Positions 8,208 to 16,693 of a DNA stretch of 64,000 nt are shown here, one piece after another; positions within the stretch are counted from its first letter, which is position 1; every line of letters starts with the position of its first letter. This stretch comes from Pseudodonghicola flavimaris. GTDB lineage: Bacteria; Pseudomonadota; Alphaproteobacteria; Rhodobacterales; Rhodobacteraceae. The position numbers and the translations under genes are program-made. The DNA is taken from NCBI RefSeq assembly GCF_030164425.1, contig NZ_JASNJD010000001.1, forward strand, positions 310,001 to 374,000, in the 5' to 3' direction. Under the pieces are notes generated by a model. The model made no database searches and was not told where the DNA came from. It was given only the letters and a program-made list of their open reading frames with translations.

Positions 8208-9575
8208 CTATCCACGCTCTCTGTTCTGGGGATTGAGCGCGGCGATCTCGCGCATTTTGGCCCGCACGGCCCAATCCGAGCCGAAGCCGTAGCGGGCCCA
8301 GCCGAGACTGTCGAGCCGTACGGATTCGGCCTGCTTGGACTGGCCCTGCATGTCCAGCGCCTCGGCCTTCAGCATCATCAGCGTCGCCAGCAGGGCGGCG
8401 TTTTCCGACCGCTGGGCGATGTCCAGCATCGGTTCAATTTGGCTCAGCGCCGGGTCGGGGTGGCCGGTGGCGATGGCATAGGCCGCGGTCTGGGTCACGA
8501 CCTGGGCGGCATGCAGCCGGGTCTCCGGTCTGCGGTTGAGGATATCCAGCGCGGCCCGGAACTGGGTCTGGGCGGCGTCGGGATCGGTCAGCTGCAGCAG
8601 CCGCCCCTGCATGTAGTAGTTGAAGGCCAGCCGGTGATCGCTCCAGCCCAGGCTCTGGGCGATGCGGGTGGCGGTGGCGGCGGCGCCGCGGCGCGCCGGG
8701 GTCGGGACATTCGGCCCCAGCGAGGTCTGAACCGCGTCGATCCAGTTGCGCGGCGTGGCGCTGACCGGGGTCTGCGGGATGCTGTCGCCGCCCGGATTCA
8801 TCCGCGACAGGATCGCCGGCAACCGGCTGGCAACCTCGGCCCGGGTCATGCCGCTGCGCAGCTCGGGCGCATAGGTGGCGCGCAGGATCAGCATATCGAA
8901 ACCGGTCAGGACGGTATGCACGTTATCGTCGTTGAAGACGGAATCCGGCAGCCGGTACAGATCGTTGAGCGGCCCCAGCGCCTGCGCCAGCTCTTCGTGC
9001 AGGCAATCGCGCAGCTCCTGCGGTGTGCTGTCATAGGGCACGAAAATGCCCATCCGGCTGCGATCGTGCAGCGCCGACCAGCTGGTCTTGGGCTTGCGGC
9101 GGTCGCGGCGGAATTCATCGAAGCTGGAGACGTTGGGGACGACGAAACAGGCCGCCTGCGGCAGCGCCCGGCGGATTTCGGCGCGACTGACCGGCTCGAT
9201 GGTGATATTGGCGGCGCCGCGGCGCACCTGATGGATGTCGATGCCCGCCTCGCGCCGTAACCGGCTGAGCAGGCGGCGCAGATCGGGGCTGAGCGAGGCT
9301 GGCGCATTGCCCACCACCCGGATGGTGATCGGGGTTTCGAAGCGGGTCATGAATTCCAGCCGTCGGCCGCTCTCCAGCTCGAAATGCAGGTCGAGGAAAT
9401 CGGCGGCGATATTGGCGTTGGACCGGCTCGGGGCGCTGGGATGCGGGGTCGAAAACGCCTTCATCGGCGGCAGGGTGCTGTCGGCGATCTGGGCGCGGCT
9501 GGGCAGGTCCGCCATCGGAACGGTGGCGCAGCCGGTCAGCGCCAGCGCCACAGTCAGGAGCGCGGCACGGATCAT
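8208..9575 (-). CDS. DUF2927 domain lipoprotein
   Basis: A 455-residue protein with a lipoprotein signal peptide (MIRAALLTVALALTGC, lipobox LTGC, Cys16). The start at 9575 is chosen because it puts the signal peptide at the N-terminus; the frame remains open for 44 codons upstream. Residues about 60-290 form the DUF2927 domain (PITIRVVGNAPASL, DLRRLLSRLRREAGIDI). The C-terminal third is helical and repeat-like (ATATRIAQSLGWSDHRLAFNYY), suggesting TPR-type helices. DUF2927 is putatively protease-like, but I see no certain zinc motif. It is co-transcribed with the two-TM peptide and the VWA protein, placing an envelope component in a MoxR/VWA system. Confidence 0.82.
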   Translation of the reverse strand: MIRAALLTVALALTGCATVPMADLPSRAQIADSTLPPMKAFSTPHPSAPSRSNANIAADFLDLHFELESGRRLEFMTRFETPITIRVVGNAPASLSPDLRRLLSRLRREAGIDIHQVRRGAANITIEPVSRAEIRRALPQAACFVVPNVSSFDEFRRDRRKPKTSWSALHDRSRMGIFVPYDSTPQELRDCLHEELAQALGPLNDLYRLPDSVFNDDNVHTVLTGFDMLILRATYAPELRSGMTRAEVASRLPAILSRMNPGGDSIPQTPVSATPRNWIDAVQTSLGPNVPTPARRGAAATATRIAQSLGWSDHRLAFNYYMQGRLLQLTDPDAAQTQFRAALDILNRRPETRLHAAQVVTQTAAYAIATGHPDPALSQIEPMLDIAQRSENAALLATLMMLKAEALDMQGQSKQAESVRLDSLGWARYGFGSDWAVRAKMREIAALNPQNRERG

Positions 9576-9852
9576 CTGCTCCGGGCTCCGGCAATGGCCG
9601 GCCGGGGCAGGGCGGCGGGAAAAAGGGGCGGAACAGACATGCGCTAAGCTCACCAATCCGGTCGAAATCACTTTTCCTGCCCGTGGGGCCGCCGACGATT
9701 GGATCACCGGAGGGCACGGGGCGAGGCACCTTTACAAGGTCACGTTAGGCCCGAATGGGCGCTGCCGCAATGGCGCGCTGCTGCCGGGCTGCCCCCGGGC
9801 GTCCGGTGCAGGTTGCAGGTGCGGGCGCGCCCTAGTTCGGGCCGGGAGCAGC

Positions 9853-10701
<849 letters not shown>

Positions 10702-11360
10702 CTGGCTCTCCCTCCTGTGCCCAAGGATCGGGGATACTCAGGGCCGGGCACCATTGCAAGCGCCGCCGCCTGTGCCGTTGGGTTCCGCAGGGGCGGGCGC
10801 GGGGTTTCTGTGCAGGCATGGAGCCTTGCGCGGGCTGTGGGGCAGGCTGCCTGCTGCAGCTGCATTGCCGCGTCCGGGCGGCGGAGAGGGCGGCGGAGAG
10901 GGCGGTGGGGTTCGGCACGGAGTGGCGGGAAATGAGGGTGACGTAAGGGCATCTTTGGGGCGCTGGGAGTCGCCCCGCCGGGCCTCTCCGGGCGCGGATT
11001 TCGCAATTGTGTGGCCGGCGCAGAAGGGATTGTTTCGGAAATATCCGCCTAATCCCTAATATTGTAATCGAATTCCCTAATTACCCGATCTTGTTTTGAT
11101 TTTCGCCGCAAACGGGTGGATCATGGGGCGCAGTCGCTCACGCCGGCAGGACCCGGCAGGCCGGGGCGGCGGCGATCCGCACGGGGGCTTTCGCGGCTGG
11201 CAGAGCGGCTGCCGCCATGCCGGGCGGTCCGGGGAAATCCTTGGTGAGATAGGACATTTGTGTAGTGACAACCCGGCGACCTTCGGCTAAACGCAGCCGC
11301 ATGAGAGCACGGGTGAATGACGTGACACTTACAGACAGACTCGGGTCGGAAGGAGATGGT
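10702..11360 (+). other. 659-bp gene-free region between moxR and dksA
   Basis: I find no coding sequence, tRNA or rRNA here. The first half is GC-rich and contains a short tandem repeat GGCGGAGAG at about 10876-10900. The middle (about 11030-11105) is an AT-rich island with repeated CCTAAT words (TAATCCCTAATATTG and TTCCCTAATTA). The last 100 bp lead to the dksA ribosome binding site. The region holds divergent promoters for moxR and dksA and has room for a small RNA, which sequence alone cannot establish. Confidence 0.5.
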
Positions 11361-11783
11361 ATGAAAGCCGAAGTTTTCCTGCCGGAGGATTACCGACCGG
11401 CCGAAGACGAACCGTTCATGAACGAACGTCAGCTGGAATGGTTTCGCCGCGAATTGCTGCGCCAGAAGGCTGAACTGCTGAACGAAAGCAAATCCACCAT
11501 CGCCGGACTGCAGAGCGGAACGCGCAACATCCCCGATGTCGCCGACCGCGCCAGCGAAGAGACCGATCGCGCGCTGGAACTGCGTATCCGCGACCGTCAG
11601 CGCAAGCTGGTGGCCAAGATTGATTCTGCGCTGCGGCGGATCGACGAGGGTGAGTTCGGCTATTGCCACGAGACCGGTGAGCCGATTTCCCTGAAACGGC
11701 TGGTGGCGCGTCCGACCACGACGCTGAGCCTTGAGGCGCAGGAGCGCCACGAGCGCCGCGAAAAGGTTCATCGCGACGACTGA
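11361..11783 (+). CDS. dksA: RNA polymerase-binding protein DksA
   Basis: DksA binds the secondary channel of RNA polymerase and, with ppGpp, adjusts transcription of rRNA and amino acid genes. The product has 140 residues; the start follows a strong AAGGAGATGGT ribosome binding site, although the frame is open upstream. The coiled coil runs about residues 20-85 and carries the tip acidic residues in NIPDVADRASEETD. The zinc-finger region keeps only one cysteine (YCHETGEPIS) instead of four. This fits Rhodobacter sphaeroides DksA (RSP2654), which is active without a complete zinc finger. A good terminator follows. Confidence 0.95.
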   Translation: MKAEVFLPEDYRPAEDEPFMNERQLEWFRRELLRQKAELLNESKSTIAGLQSGTRNIPDVADRASEETDRALELRIRDRQRKLVAKIDSALRRIDEGEFGYCHETGEPISLKRLVARPTTTLSLEAQERHERREKVHRDD

Positions 11784-11812
11784 TCGCGGCGGACAATCCG
11801 TTGCGGAACGGC

Positions 11813-11842
11813 AAACGCCGGGGCCCGCGCCCTGGCGTTTTT
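11813..11842 (+). terminator. Rho-independent terminator after dksA
   Basis: The stem AAACGCC-GGGGC pairs with GCCCT-GGCGTTT around the loop CCGC, with one G-T pair, and continues into TTTTT. It begins 30 bp after the dksA stop. Confidence 0.85.
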
Positions 11843-11909
11843 CATTGAGAGGCATGAGCTGCGGCAAGTCCGGCGACAGAGCGGACCCGCAGTGGGCGGA
11901 AAGGGACAT

Positions 11910-13082
11910 ATGGCACTGACGGGCCGTCATATCGTCGTGGCAGGGGCGGGGATCGCCGGGCTGGCCGCGGCGCTGGCGCTCAGGGCGCGCGGGGCCGAGG
12001 TGACGGTGCTGGAGCAGGCTGGCGAGATCGCCGAAGTCGGCGCCGGGCTGCAGATCAGCCCCAATGGCGTCGCCGTGCTGAAAGCGCTCGGCCTGGGGCC
12101 GGCGCTGGAGCGGTTCGGGCTGCGGTCGCACGCGGTGGTGCTGCGGGATTATCGCCGTGCCGGCGACCTGTTGCGGCTCGATCTGGATCGGCACGCACCG
12201 GATCAGGACTTCTACCTGTTGCATCGCGCCGATCTGATCGGTCTGCTGGCCACCGCGGCGCGCGGGGCCGGGGTGCATCTGCGGCTGCTGCAGCGGGTCG
12301 ACCGGGTCGAACCGGGGCCGCAACCGGTGGTGCATCTGTGCAATGGCGCCCAGGCGCGGGCCGATCTGGTGGTCGGCGCTGACGGGCTGAAATCGCGGGC
12401 GCGCACGGCGCTCAATGGTGCCGACAAACCGTTTTTCACCGGTCAGGTGGCCTGGCGGGCCGTGGTGCCCAACGATCTGAACCTCCCGGCCGAGGCCAGC
12501 ATCTACGTCGCCCCGGGGCGGCATCTGGTCTGCTACCCGCTGCGCGAGGGCGAGATCGTGAATATCGTCGCGGTGCAGGAGCGCCGCGCCTGGGCGGATG
12601 AGGGCTGGTCCCATACCGACGATCCGGCGCATCTGAGGGCAGCGTTCCACGAGTTTCAGGGGGTGCCGGCGGCACTGTTGCAGCGGGTCGATCAGGTCGG
12701 GCTCTGGGGGTTGTTCCGGCATCCGGTGGCGCCGAAATGGCAGGGCGGCAACGTCGCGCTGCTGGGCGATGCGGCGCATCCGACGCTGCCGTTTCTGGCC
12801 CAGGGCGCCAATCTGGCGCTGGAGGACGCCTGGGTGCTGGCCGATTGCCTCGATCGTGAGGCCGATCAGGTCGCGGCCCTCGGGCTGTATCAGGCGCGCC
12901 GGCGCGATCGGGCGGTGCGGGTGATCGCAGCCGCCAATGCCAACGCCTGGAAATACCATTTCCGGCTGTCGCCGTTCCGCGAACTGGGCCATCTGGCCCT
13001 GCGGCTAGGCGGATCGCTGGCCCCGGCCCAGGCAGTGCGGCAGTTCGACTGGATTTACACCCACGACGTGACGCAGGGCTGA
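11910..13082 (+). CDS. FAD-dependent aromatic monooxygenase (salicylate hydroxylase-like)
   Basis: A 390-residue group A flavoprotein monooxygenase. It has the FAD dinucleotide motif VVAGAGIAGLAAAL at residues 9-22, the DG motif VVGADGLKSRART near 155, and the second FAD motif LLGDAAHPTLPFLAQGANLAL near 290. These enzymes hydroxylate aromatic acids with NAD(P)H and O2. The nearest named relatives are salicylate and 3-hydroxybenzoate hydroxylases, but no ring-cleavage genes are nearby, so the substrate is open. The ATG at 11910 is preferred over 11892 because of the GGAAAGGGA ribosome binding site. Confidence 0.9.
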   Translation: MALTGRHIVVAGAGIAGLAAALALRARGAEVTVLEQAGEIAEVGAGLQISPNGVAVLKALGLGPALERFGLRSHAVVLRDYRRAGDLLRLDLDRHAPDQDFYLLHRADLIGLLATAARGAGVHLRLLQRVDRVEPGPQPVVHLCNGAQARADLVVGADGLKSRARTALNGADKPFFTGQVAWRAVVPNDLNLPAEASIYVAPGRHLVCYPLREGEIVNIVAVQERRAWADEGWSHTDDPAHLRAAFHEFQGVPAALLQRVDQVGLWGLFRHPVAPKWQGGNVALLGDAAHPTLPFLAQGANLALEDAWVLADCLDREADQVAALGLYQARRRDRAVRVIAAANANAWKYHFRLSPFRELGHLALRLGGSLAPAQAVRQFDWIYTHDVTQG

Positions 13083-13118
13083 GCCCGGCGCAGGGCCGGC
13101 GCGGCGGTGTCGGTCGGG

Positions 13119-13901
13119 TCAGAGGTCGAGCTCGACCCAGACCGGCACGTGATCCGAGGGTTTCTCGAAGCCGCGGATCTCCTTGTCGATCCCGCAATCG
13201 GTCATCAGGTCGGCCGCTTGCGGCGTCAGCAGGATGTGATCGATGCGGATGCCGTTGTTCCGCTGCCAGGCGCCGGCCTGATAGTCCCAGAAGGAATAGA
13301 GCCCGGCCTGCTGCGGATGGCGGCTGCGGATCGCCTCGGTGAAGCCGAGGTTGGTGATCCGCTGGAAGGCGGCGCGGCTTTCGGGGCGAAACAGCGCGTC
13401 CTCCACCCAGGCCTCGGGTTTGGCGGCATCGACCGGCTGCGGGATGATGTTGTAATCGCCCGCCATCATCGCCGGCTCCTCGCTGGCCAGGAGATCGGCG
13501 GCGCGGGCGCGCAGCCGGTCCATCCAGGCGAGCTTGTAATCGTATTTCGGCCCCGGCGCCGGGTTGCCGTTCGGCAGATAGAGACCGCAAAGCCGGATCG
13601 CCTGCCGCCCAACCACCGTCGCCTCAATCCAGCGGGCCTGTTCGTCGGTGTCATCGCCGGGCAGGCCGCGCCGGACGTCCTCCAGCGGCAGTTTCGAGAG
13701 GATCGCCACGCCGTTGAAGCTCTTCTGCCCGTGGGTCTCGACGTTATAGCCGCGCTCTTCGAACAGCTCGCGGGGGAAGGCCTCGTCGACGGATTTGATT
13801 TCCTGCAGCAGCGCCACATCCGGCTGGGCGGTGTCGAGCCAGTCGGTCAGCGCCTGGGCGCGGGCCTTGATCCCGTTGATGTTGAAGGTGGCGATTTTCA
13901 T
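13119..13901 (-). CDS. xth: Exodeoxyribonuclease III
   Basis: A 260-residue AP endonuclease/3'-5' exonuclease of base excision repair. It carries FNINGIKAR at residues 6-14 (metal Asn), LLQEIKSVDEAFP near 31-43 (catalytic Glu), CGLYLPNGNP near 104, MAGDYNIIP near 145 (Asp/Asn pair) and the terminal PSDHVPVWVEL with the catalytic Asp-His. Length and motifs match ExoIII. It converges on the monooxygenase gene (36 bp gap) and diverges from the repeat-peptide gene. Confidence 0.96.
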   Translation of the reverse strand: MKIATFNINGIKARAQALTDWLDTAQPDVALLQEIKSVDEAFPRELFEERGYNVETHGQKSFNGVAILSKLPLEDVRRGLPGDDTDEQARWIEATVVGRQAIRLCGLYLPNGNPAPGPKYDYKLAWMDRLRARAADLLASEEPAMMAGDYNIIPQPVDAAKPEAWVEDALFRPESRAAFQRITNLGFTEAIRSRHPQQAGLYSFWDYQAGAWQRNNGIRIDHILLTPQAADLMTDCGIDKEIRGFEKPSDHVPVWVELDL

Positions 13902-14227
13902 TCTGCTGCTCCTTCCGCGGTTCCACGCTCTATCGCCGATCGCGGCGGGCAGGGCAAGCGGCGGACGATTCGCCTGTCGGGTGGCATCGGATTTGGGTGA
14001 ATCTCGTAATATTTGATCAAAAATAACGTAAAATCAGAGCTGTGGAAAAGAAATTTTATCCTGTGGATTAACTTTGTCTTTCAATTGAGGCGGAGAATAT
14101 TGATGCACGTAATTGATGTGAACAACTGTGCCATGTCGCGGTATGGTGGTAAAAAATCCCTTTGTCGCAGGAGGTTCCGGTGCAAGCCTGATGTGGCTTT
14201 CAACAGTGCAATAAAGGGGGAACCGAT
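13902..14227 (+). promoter_or_regulatory. AT-rich divergent region upstream of repeat-peptide operon, with DnaA-box-like sites
   Basis: These 326 bp between xth and the repeat-peptide gene are clearly more AT-rich than their surroundings from about 13995. TGTGGAAAA at 14041-14049 is an exact reverse complement of a DnaA-box consensus (TTTTCCACA), and TGTGGATTA at 14062-14070 is one mismatch from another, 21 bp apart in the same orientation. A weak promoter-like pair TGAACA and TATGGT, 17 bp apart, lies near 14119-14147. The ribosome binding site AAAGGGGGAACC is close to the ATG. I see no coding sequence. Confidence 0.45.
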
Positions 14228-14515
14228 ATGACCGCACTGCGTAAACTGCACCTGAATGAGACTTCCGTGGAAACCGCCAGCCTGTTCGATGGCGCCGCCA
14301 CCGGGCTGTTCCCGTCGGGCTCCGCGCCGGAGATGAGCGGCGAGATGCTGAGCGGCGAGGCGGTGTCGCTGTTTCCGTCGGGCTCCGCCCCCTGCGCCGG
14401 TGGCGACATGCTCGGCGGTGAGGCGGTGTCGCTGTTCCCGTCGGGCTCGGCGCCCGAGGCCGGTGCGACCATGATCGCCGGCGAAGGCACCCGGCTGTTC
14501 CCGTCGGGCAGCTGA
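14228..14515 (+). CDS. Repeat peptide: four LFPSGS motifs in exact 21-residue register
   Basis: A 95-residue protein with a 26-residue leader-like start (MTALRKLHLNETSVETASLF, then DGAATG) and a body made of a 21-residue repeat. LFPSGS occurs at residues 27-32, 48-53, 69-74 and 90-95, so the protein ends exactly on the motif. Between motifs the pattern is AP, then a Gly/Glu/Met-rich segment (EMSGEMLSGEAVS, CAGGDMLGGEAVS, EAGATMIAGEGTR). There is one cysteine (Cys56), no signal peptide and no membrane helix. A strong AAAGGGGGAACC site precedes the start. It heads an operon with a 359-residue protein and an EamA exporter. The layout resembles precursors of ribosomal peptides with repeated cores, but modification and export are inference. 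I know no named family for it. Confidence 0.82.
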   Translation: MTALRKLHLNETSVETASLFDGAATGLFPSGSAPEMSGEMLSGEAVSLFPSGSAPCAGGDMLGGEAVSLFPSGSAPEAGATMIAGEGTRLFPSGS

Positions 14516-14529
14516 GACAGACCACCGCA

Positions 14530-14602
14530 GGCGCCCCTTCCGGGGGGCGCCGCGCCACAGGCCCGGCGACGCCGGGGCCCCGAACAGGCGGGCGATCCCG
14601 CC
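14530..14602 (+). promoter_or_regulatory. Three consecutive hairpins between repeat-peptide gene and downstream gene
   Basis: GGCGCCCC-TTCC-GGGGGGCGCC (14530-14551), GGCCCGGC-GAC-GCCGGGGCC (14560-14579, one bulge) and GGCGGG-CGAT-CCCGCC (14587-14602) occupy nearly all of the 106-bp gap. There is no T-tract, so they would more probably stabilise the upstream message or attenuate read-through than terminate fully. This would give much more peptide than downstream protein. Confidence 0.6.
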
Positions 14603-14621
14603 AGGACAGAAAGGCGAACCG

Positions 14622-15701
14622 ATGTCGAATGTGATCCAGCTCAGGGGTCCGGCCCGGTTTCAGGGCGCCGCGGCCGAGGCTGCCCTGCTCTCCGGCTTCG
14701 CCGGGGCGCGTCGCGGCGACGGGGACGTCTTCTGGCTGAAGGAGAATGCCGAGCTTCTCAACATTCTCGAAAGCACTGGCGCGCGGCCCGGCGCCGCGGC
14801 GCTGGAGCCGCTGGGGGCCTTCTATGCCACCGCCGAGGCGCGGCTGAGCTTCTTTCCGCAATACTACCGCTTCATCCTGTCGATCTGTCTCGACCTGGAG
14901 GCGCTGGGGATGGCCGGCGACAAGGCCGAGGGGCTCTGTGCCTGGGCCGCCGATCAGGGGCTGGCGGCGGCGGAATTGTCCGATCTGCAGCGGGCGGAGG
15001 CGCGGCGGCTGATGCAGCGGCGTGGGATCGATCCGCTGCCGGAGGATCGCGGGCTGGAGGACCGGCTGCGCGGCTTCATCGCCCGGACCGAGACCTTCGC
15101 CATGCCGAACCGCAAGGCCGCCTACGAGCTGACCCATATCGTCTTCTATCTCAGCGAATACGGTCGGCGCGATCCGGAACTGGCGTCGGCGGCGGTGGCC
15201 AGCCTGGACTATGCGGGGATCCTCGCGTTTCTGGATCAGGATGCCGATCTGCTGGCGGAAATCTGCATCGCGCTGCGCTTTGCCGGTGTGATCCCGTCGC
15301 CGATCTGGGAAGACTGGTTGGCGCGGGAACTGGCGGGGTTCGCCGTCGCGACGGTGCAGGAGGGGCCGGTGGCTGACGATTATCATTGCTACCTGATGTG
15401 CGGCTGGCTCGACCGGCTGCGTGGCGGCAGCGGTGTGCCGCAGCCGCTGCCGGGGGGGCGGATGGCCTTCTGGCGCGGGCCGCGGCAGGCCGGGGCGCCG
15501 CTGCGGCAGATGTCGGAATGCATGTTCCGCCTGGCGGGCGAGCGCAGCGGCGACTGGCCGGCGATGCGGCCGCATCTGCACGACGCGCTGAGCCGGCCGG
15601 CACAGGATATCCTGGCCGAGGCCGAGGCCAGCAGCCCACGCTTTGCGGAGTTCTTCCGCGGCTTCGCCCGGCCGGCTCTGATCACCGGGGTGGCATCATG
15701 A
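14622..15701 (+). CDS. Uncharacterised 359-residue protein of repeat-peptide operon
   Basis: A soluble, mainly helical 359-residue protein without signal peptide or membrane segment. The most distinctive stretches are YELTHIVFYLSEYGRRDPEL (residues 168-187, His172) and DDYHCYLMCGWLDRL (252-266, His255, Cys256, Cys260); the two His-containing helices look like repeats of an alpha-helical toroid. The first recalls, from memory only, helical proteins labelled DUF6895 in actinobacterial natural-product clusters. I see no Rossmann, radical-SAM, YcaO, kinase or protease motif. It starts 106 bp after the repeat-peptide gene, and its stop overlaps the ATG of the exporter gene (ATGA). It could bind or modify the repeat peptide; this is inference. 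Confidence 0.75.
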   Translation: MSNVIQLRGPARFQGAAAEAALLSGFAGARRGDGDVFWLKENAELLNILESTGARPGAAALEPLGAFYATAEARLSFFPQYYRFILSICLDLEALGMAGDKAEGLCAWAADQGLAAAELSDLQRAEARRLMQRRGIDPLPEDRGLEDRLRGFIARTETFAMPNRKAAYELTHIVFYLSEYGRRDPELASAAVASLDYAGILAFLDQDADLLAEICIALRFAGVIPSPIWEDWLARELAGFAVATVQEGPVADDYHCYLMCGWLDRLRGGSGVPQPLPGGRMAFWRGPRQAGAPLRQMSECMFRLAGERSGDWPAMRPHLHDALSRPAQDILAEAEASSPRFAEFFRGFARPALITGVAS

Positions 15702-16600
15702 GCGCGGCGCGCCGGGCGGCGCTGGCCGGGGCCGGGCTGACGGCGCTCTATACCGGGCTGATCGCCGGCGCCGACGGCATCACCAAGCTTGTCGCGGGCG
15801 GCTATGCGGCGCCGCAGATGTTCGCGATCTCCGGTGCGCTGGTGATCGCGCTCAGTGTTCTGGCCGACCGGCACCCGTCGCAGGGCAAGGGGCTCAGGAC
15901 CCGCCGGCCGGGGGCGATGGCGCTCAGATCGGCGGCGACGGTGGTGGCGGCGGTGGCCTTCTTTCAGGCCTTCCGGCTGCTGCCCTTCACCGATGTCTTC
16001 CTGTTCATCGCGCTGATGCCGATCCTGGCGGCGCTGATGTCCGGGCCGATCCTGGGCGAATATGTGCGGCCGGCGGCCTGGGTGGCGCTGGCGGCCGGGG
16101 TGGCGGGGGTGGTCTGCCTGTTTCCGGAGGGGCTGCATGGCGTCGGTTCCGGCCATCTCTGGGCCGGGCTGGCGGCGGTCAGCGGCACGTTCTCCATGCT
16201 GATGGCCCGGTTGATCGGGCGGACGGAGCAGAATGCGCTGGCCCAGGTCTTCTATCCCAACCTGGCGCTCTGTCTGACGATGAGTGCGGCACTGCCGTTC
16301 GTCTGGCGGCCGATGTCGCTGGCCGATCTGGGCTGGATCGCCGCCTATGCCGGGCTGCTCTTCGCCGCGCGCTGGGTGTCGGTGGTGGCGCTGCGACTGC
16401 TCGCGGCCTATGCGGTGACGCCGCTGATGAACCTGCAGTTCATCTGGATGGTGGCAATCGGCGCGCTGGCCTTCGGAGAGTTGCCGACGCTCAGCACCGT
16501 GCTGGGGGCGGTGATCGTGGTGGGCAGCGGGCTCTATCTGGTGTGGGACCAGATCGCGCCGCAGGAGCGGCTGTCGCCGGACCTGAGAACCGATCCGTAA
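15698..16600 (+). CDS. EamA/DMT superfamily transporter of repeat-peptide operon
   Basis: A 300-residue membrane protein with about ten hydrophobic helices in two five-helix halves, the EamA arrangement; the second half begins near residue 150 (GHLWAGLAAVSGTFSMLMARLIG). EamA proteins of this size export small metabolites, amino acids or drugs. The ATG overlaps the stop of the 359-residue protein gene, so the two are translationally coupled, which ties the transporter to the repeat-peptide locus. The substrate is unknown. A bidirectional terminator follows. Confidence 0.88.
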   Translation: MSAARRAALAGAGLTALYTGLIAGADGITKLVAGGYAAPQMFAISGALVIALSVLADRHPSQGKGLRTRRPGAMALRSAATVVAAVAFFQAFRLLPFTDVFLFIALMPILAALMSGPILGEYVRPAAWVALAAGVAGVVCLFPEGLHGVGSGHLWAGLAAVSGTFSMLMARLIGRTEQNALAQVFYPNLALCLTMSAALPFVWRPMSLADLGWIAAYAGLLFAARWVSVVALRLLAAYAVTPLMNLQFIWMVAIGALAFGELPTLSTVLGAVIVVGSGLYLVWDQIAPQERLSPDLRTDP

Positions 16601-16625
16601 AAGGCCGTAACGGGCCGTCGGGAAA

Positions 16626-16655
16626 AGAAAAACGCCCCAAGACAGGGGCGTTTCG
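16626..16655 (-). terminator. Bidirectional terminator between EamA gene and erpA
   Basis: AAACGCCCC (16630-16638) pairs with GGGGCGTTT (16645-16653) around AAGACA. Read on the minus strand the stem runs into a T-rich tail (TTTTTCTTTTCC), so it mainly serves erpA; on the plus strand the tail is only TTTC. Confidence 0.88.
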
Positions 16656-16693
16656 GGGCCATCTGCGCCATTTTCGGCCGCCAATGCGCCCGC

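Noticed and set aside
10876-10916. GGCGGAGAG tandem words as a possible CRISPR or minisatellite
   Set aside because: Only two to three imperfect units, with no spacers and no cas genes.
14041-14070. DnaA-box-like sites as a replication origin
   Set aside because: Only two sites, no dnaA, parAB, repABC or hemE nearby, and no unwinding-element repeats. Kept only as a possible regulatory feature.
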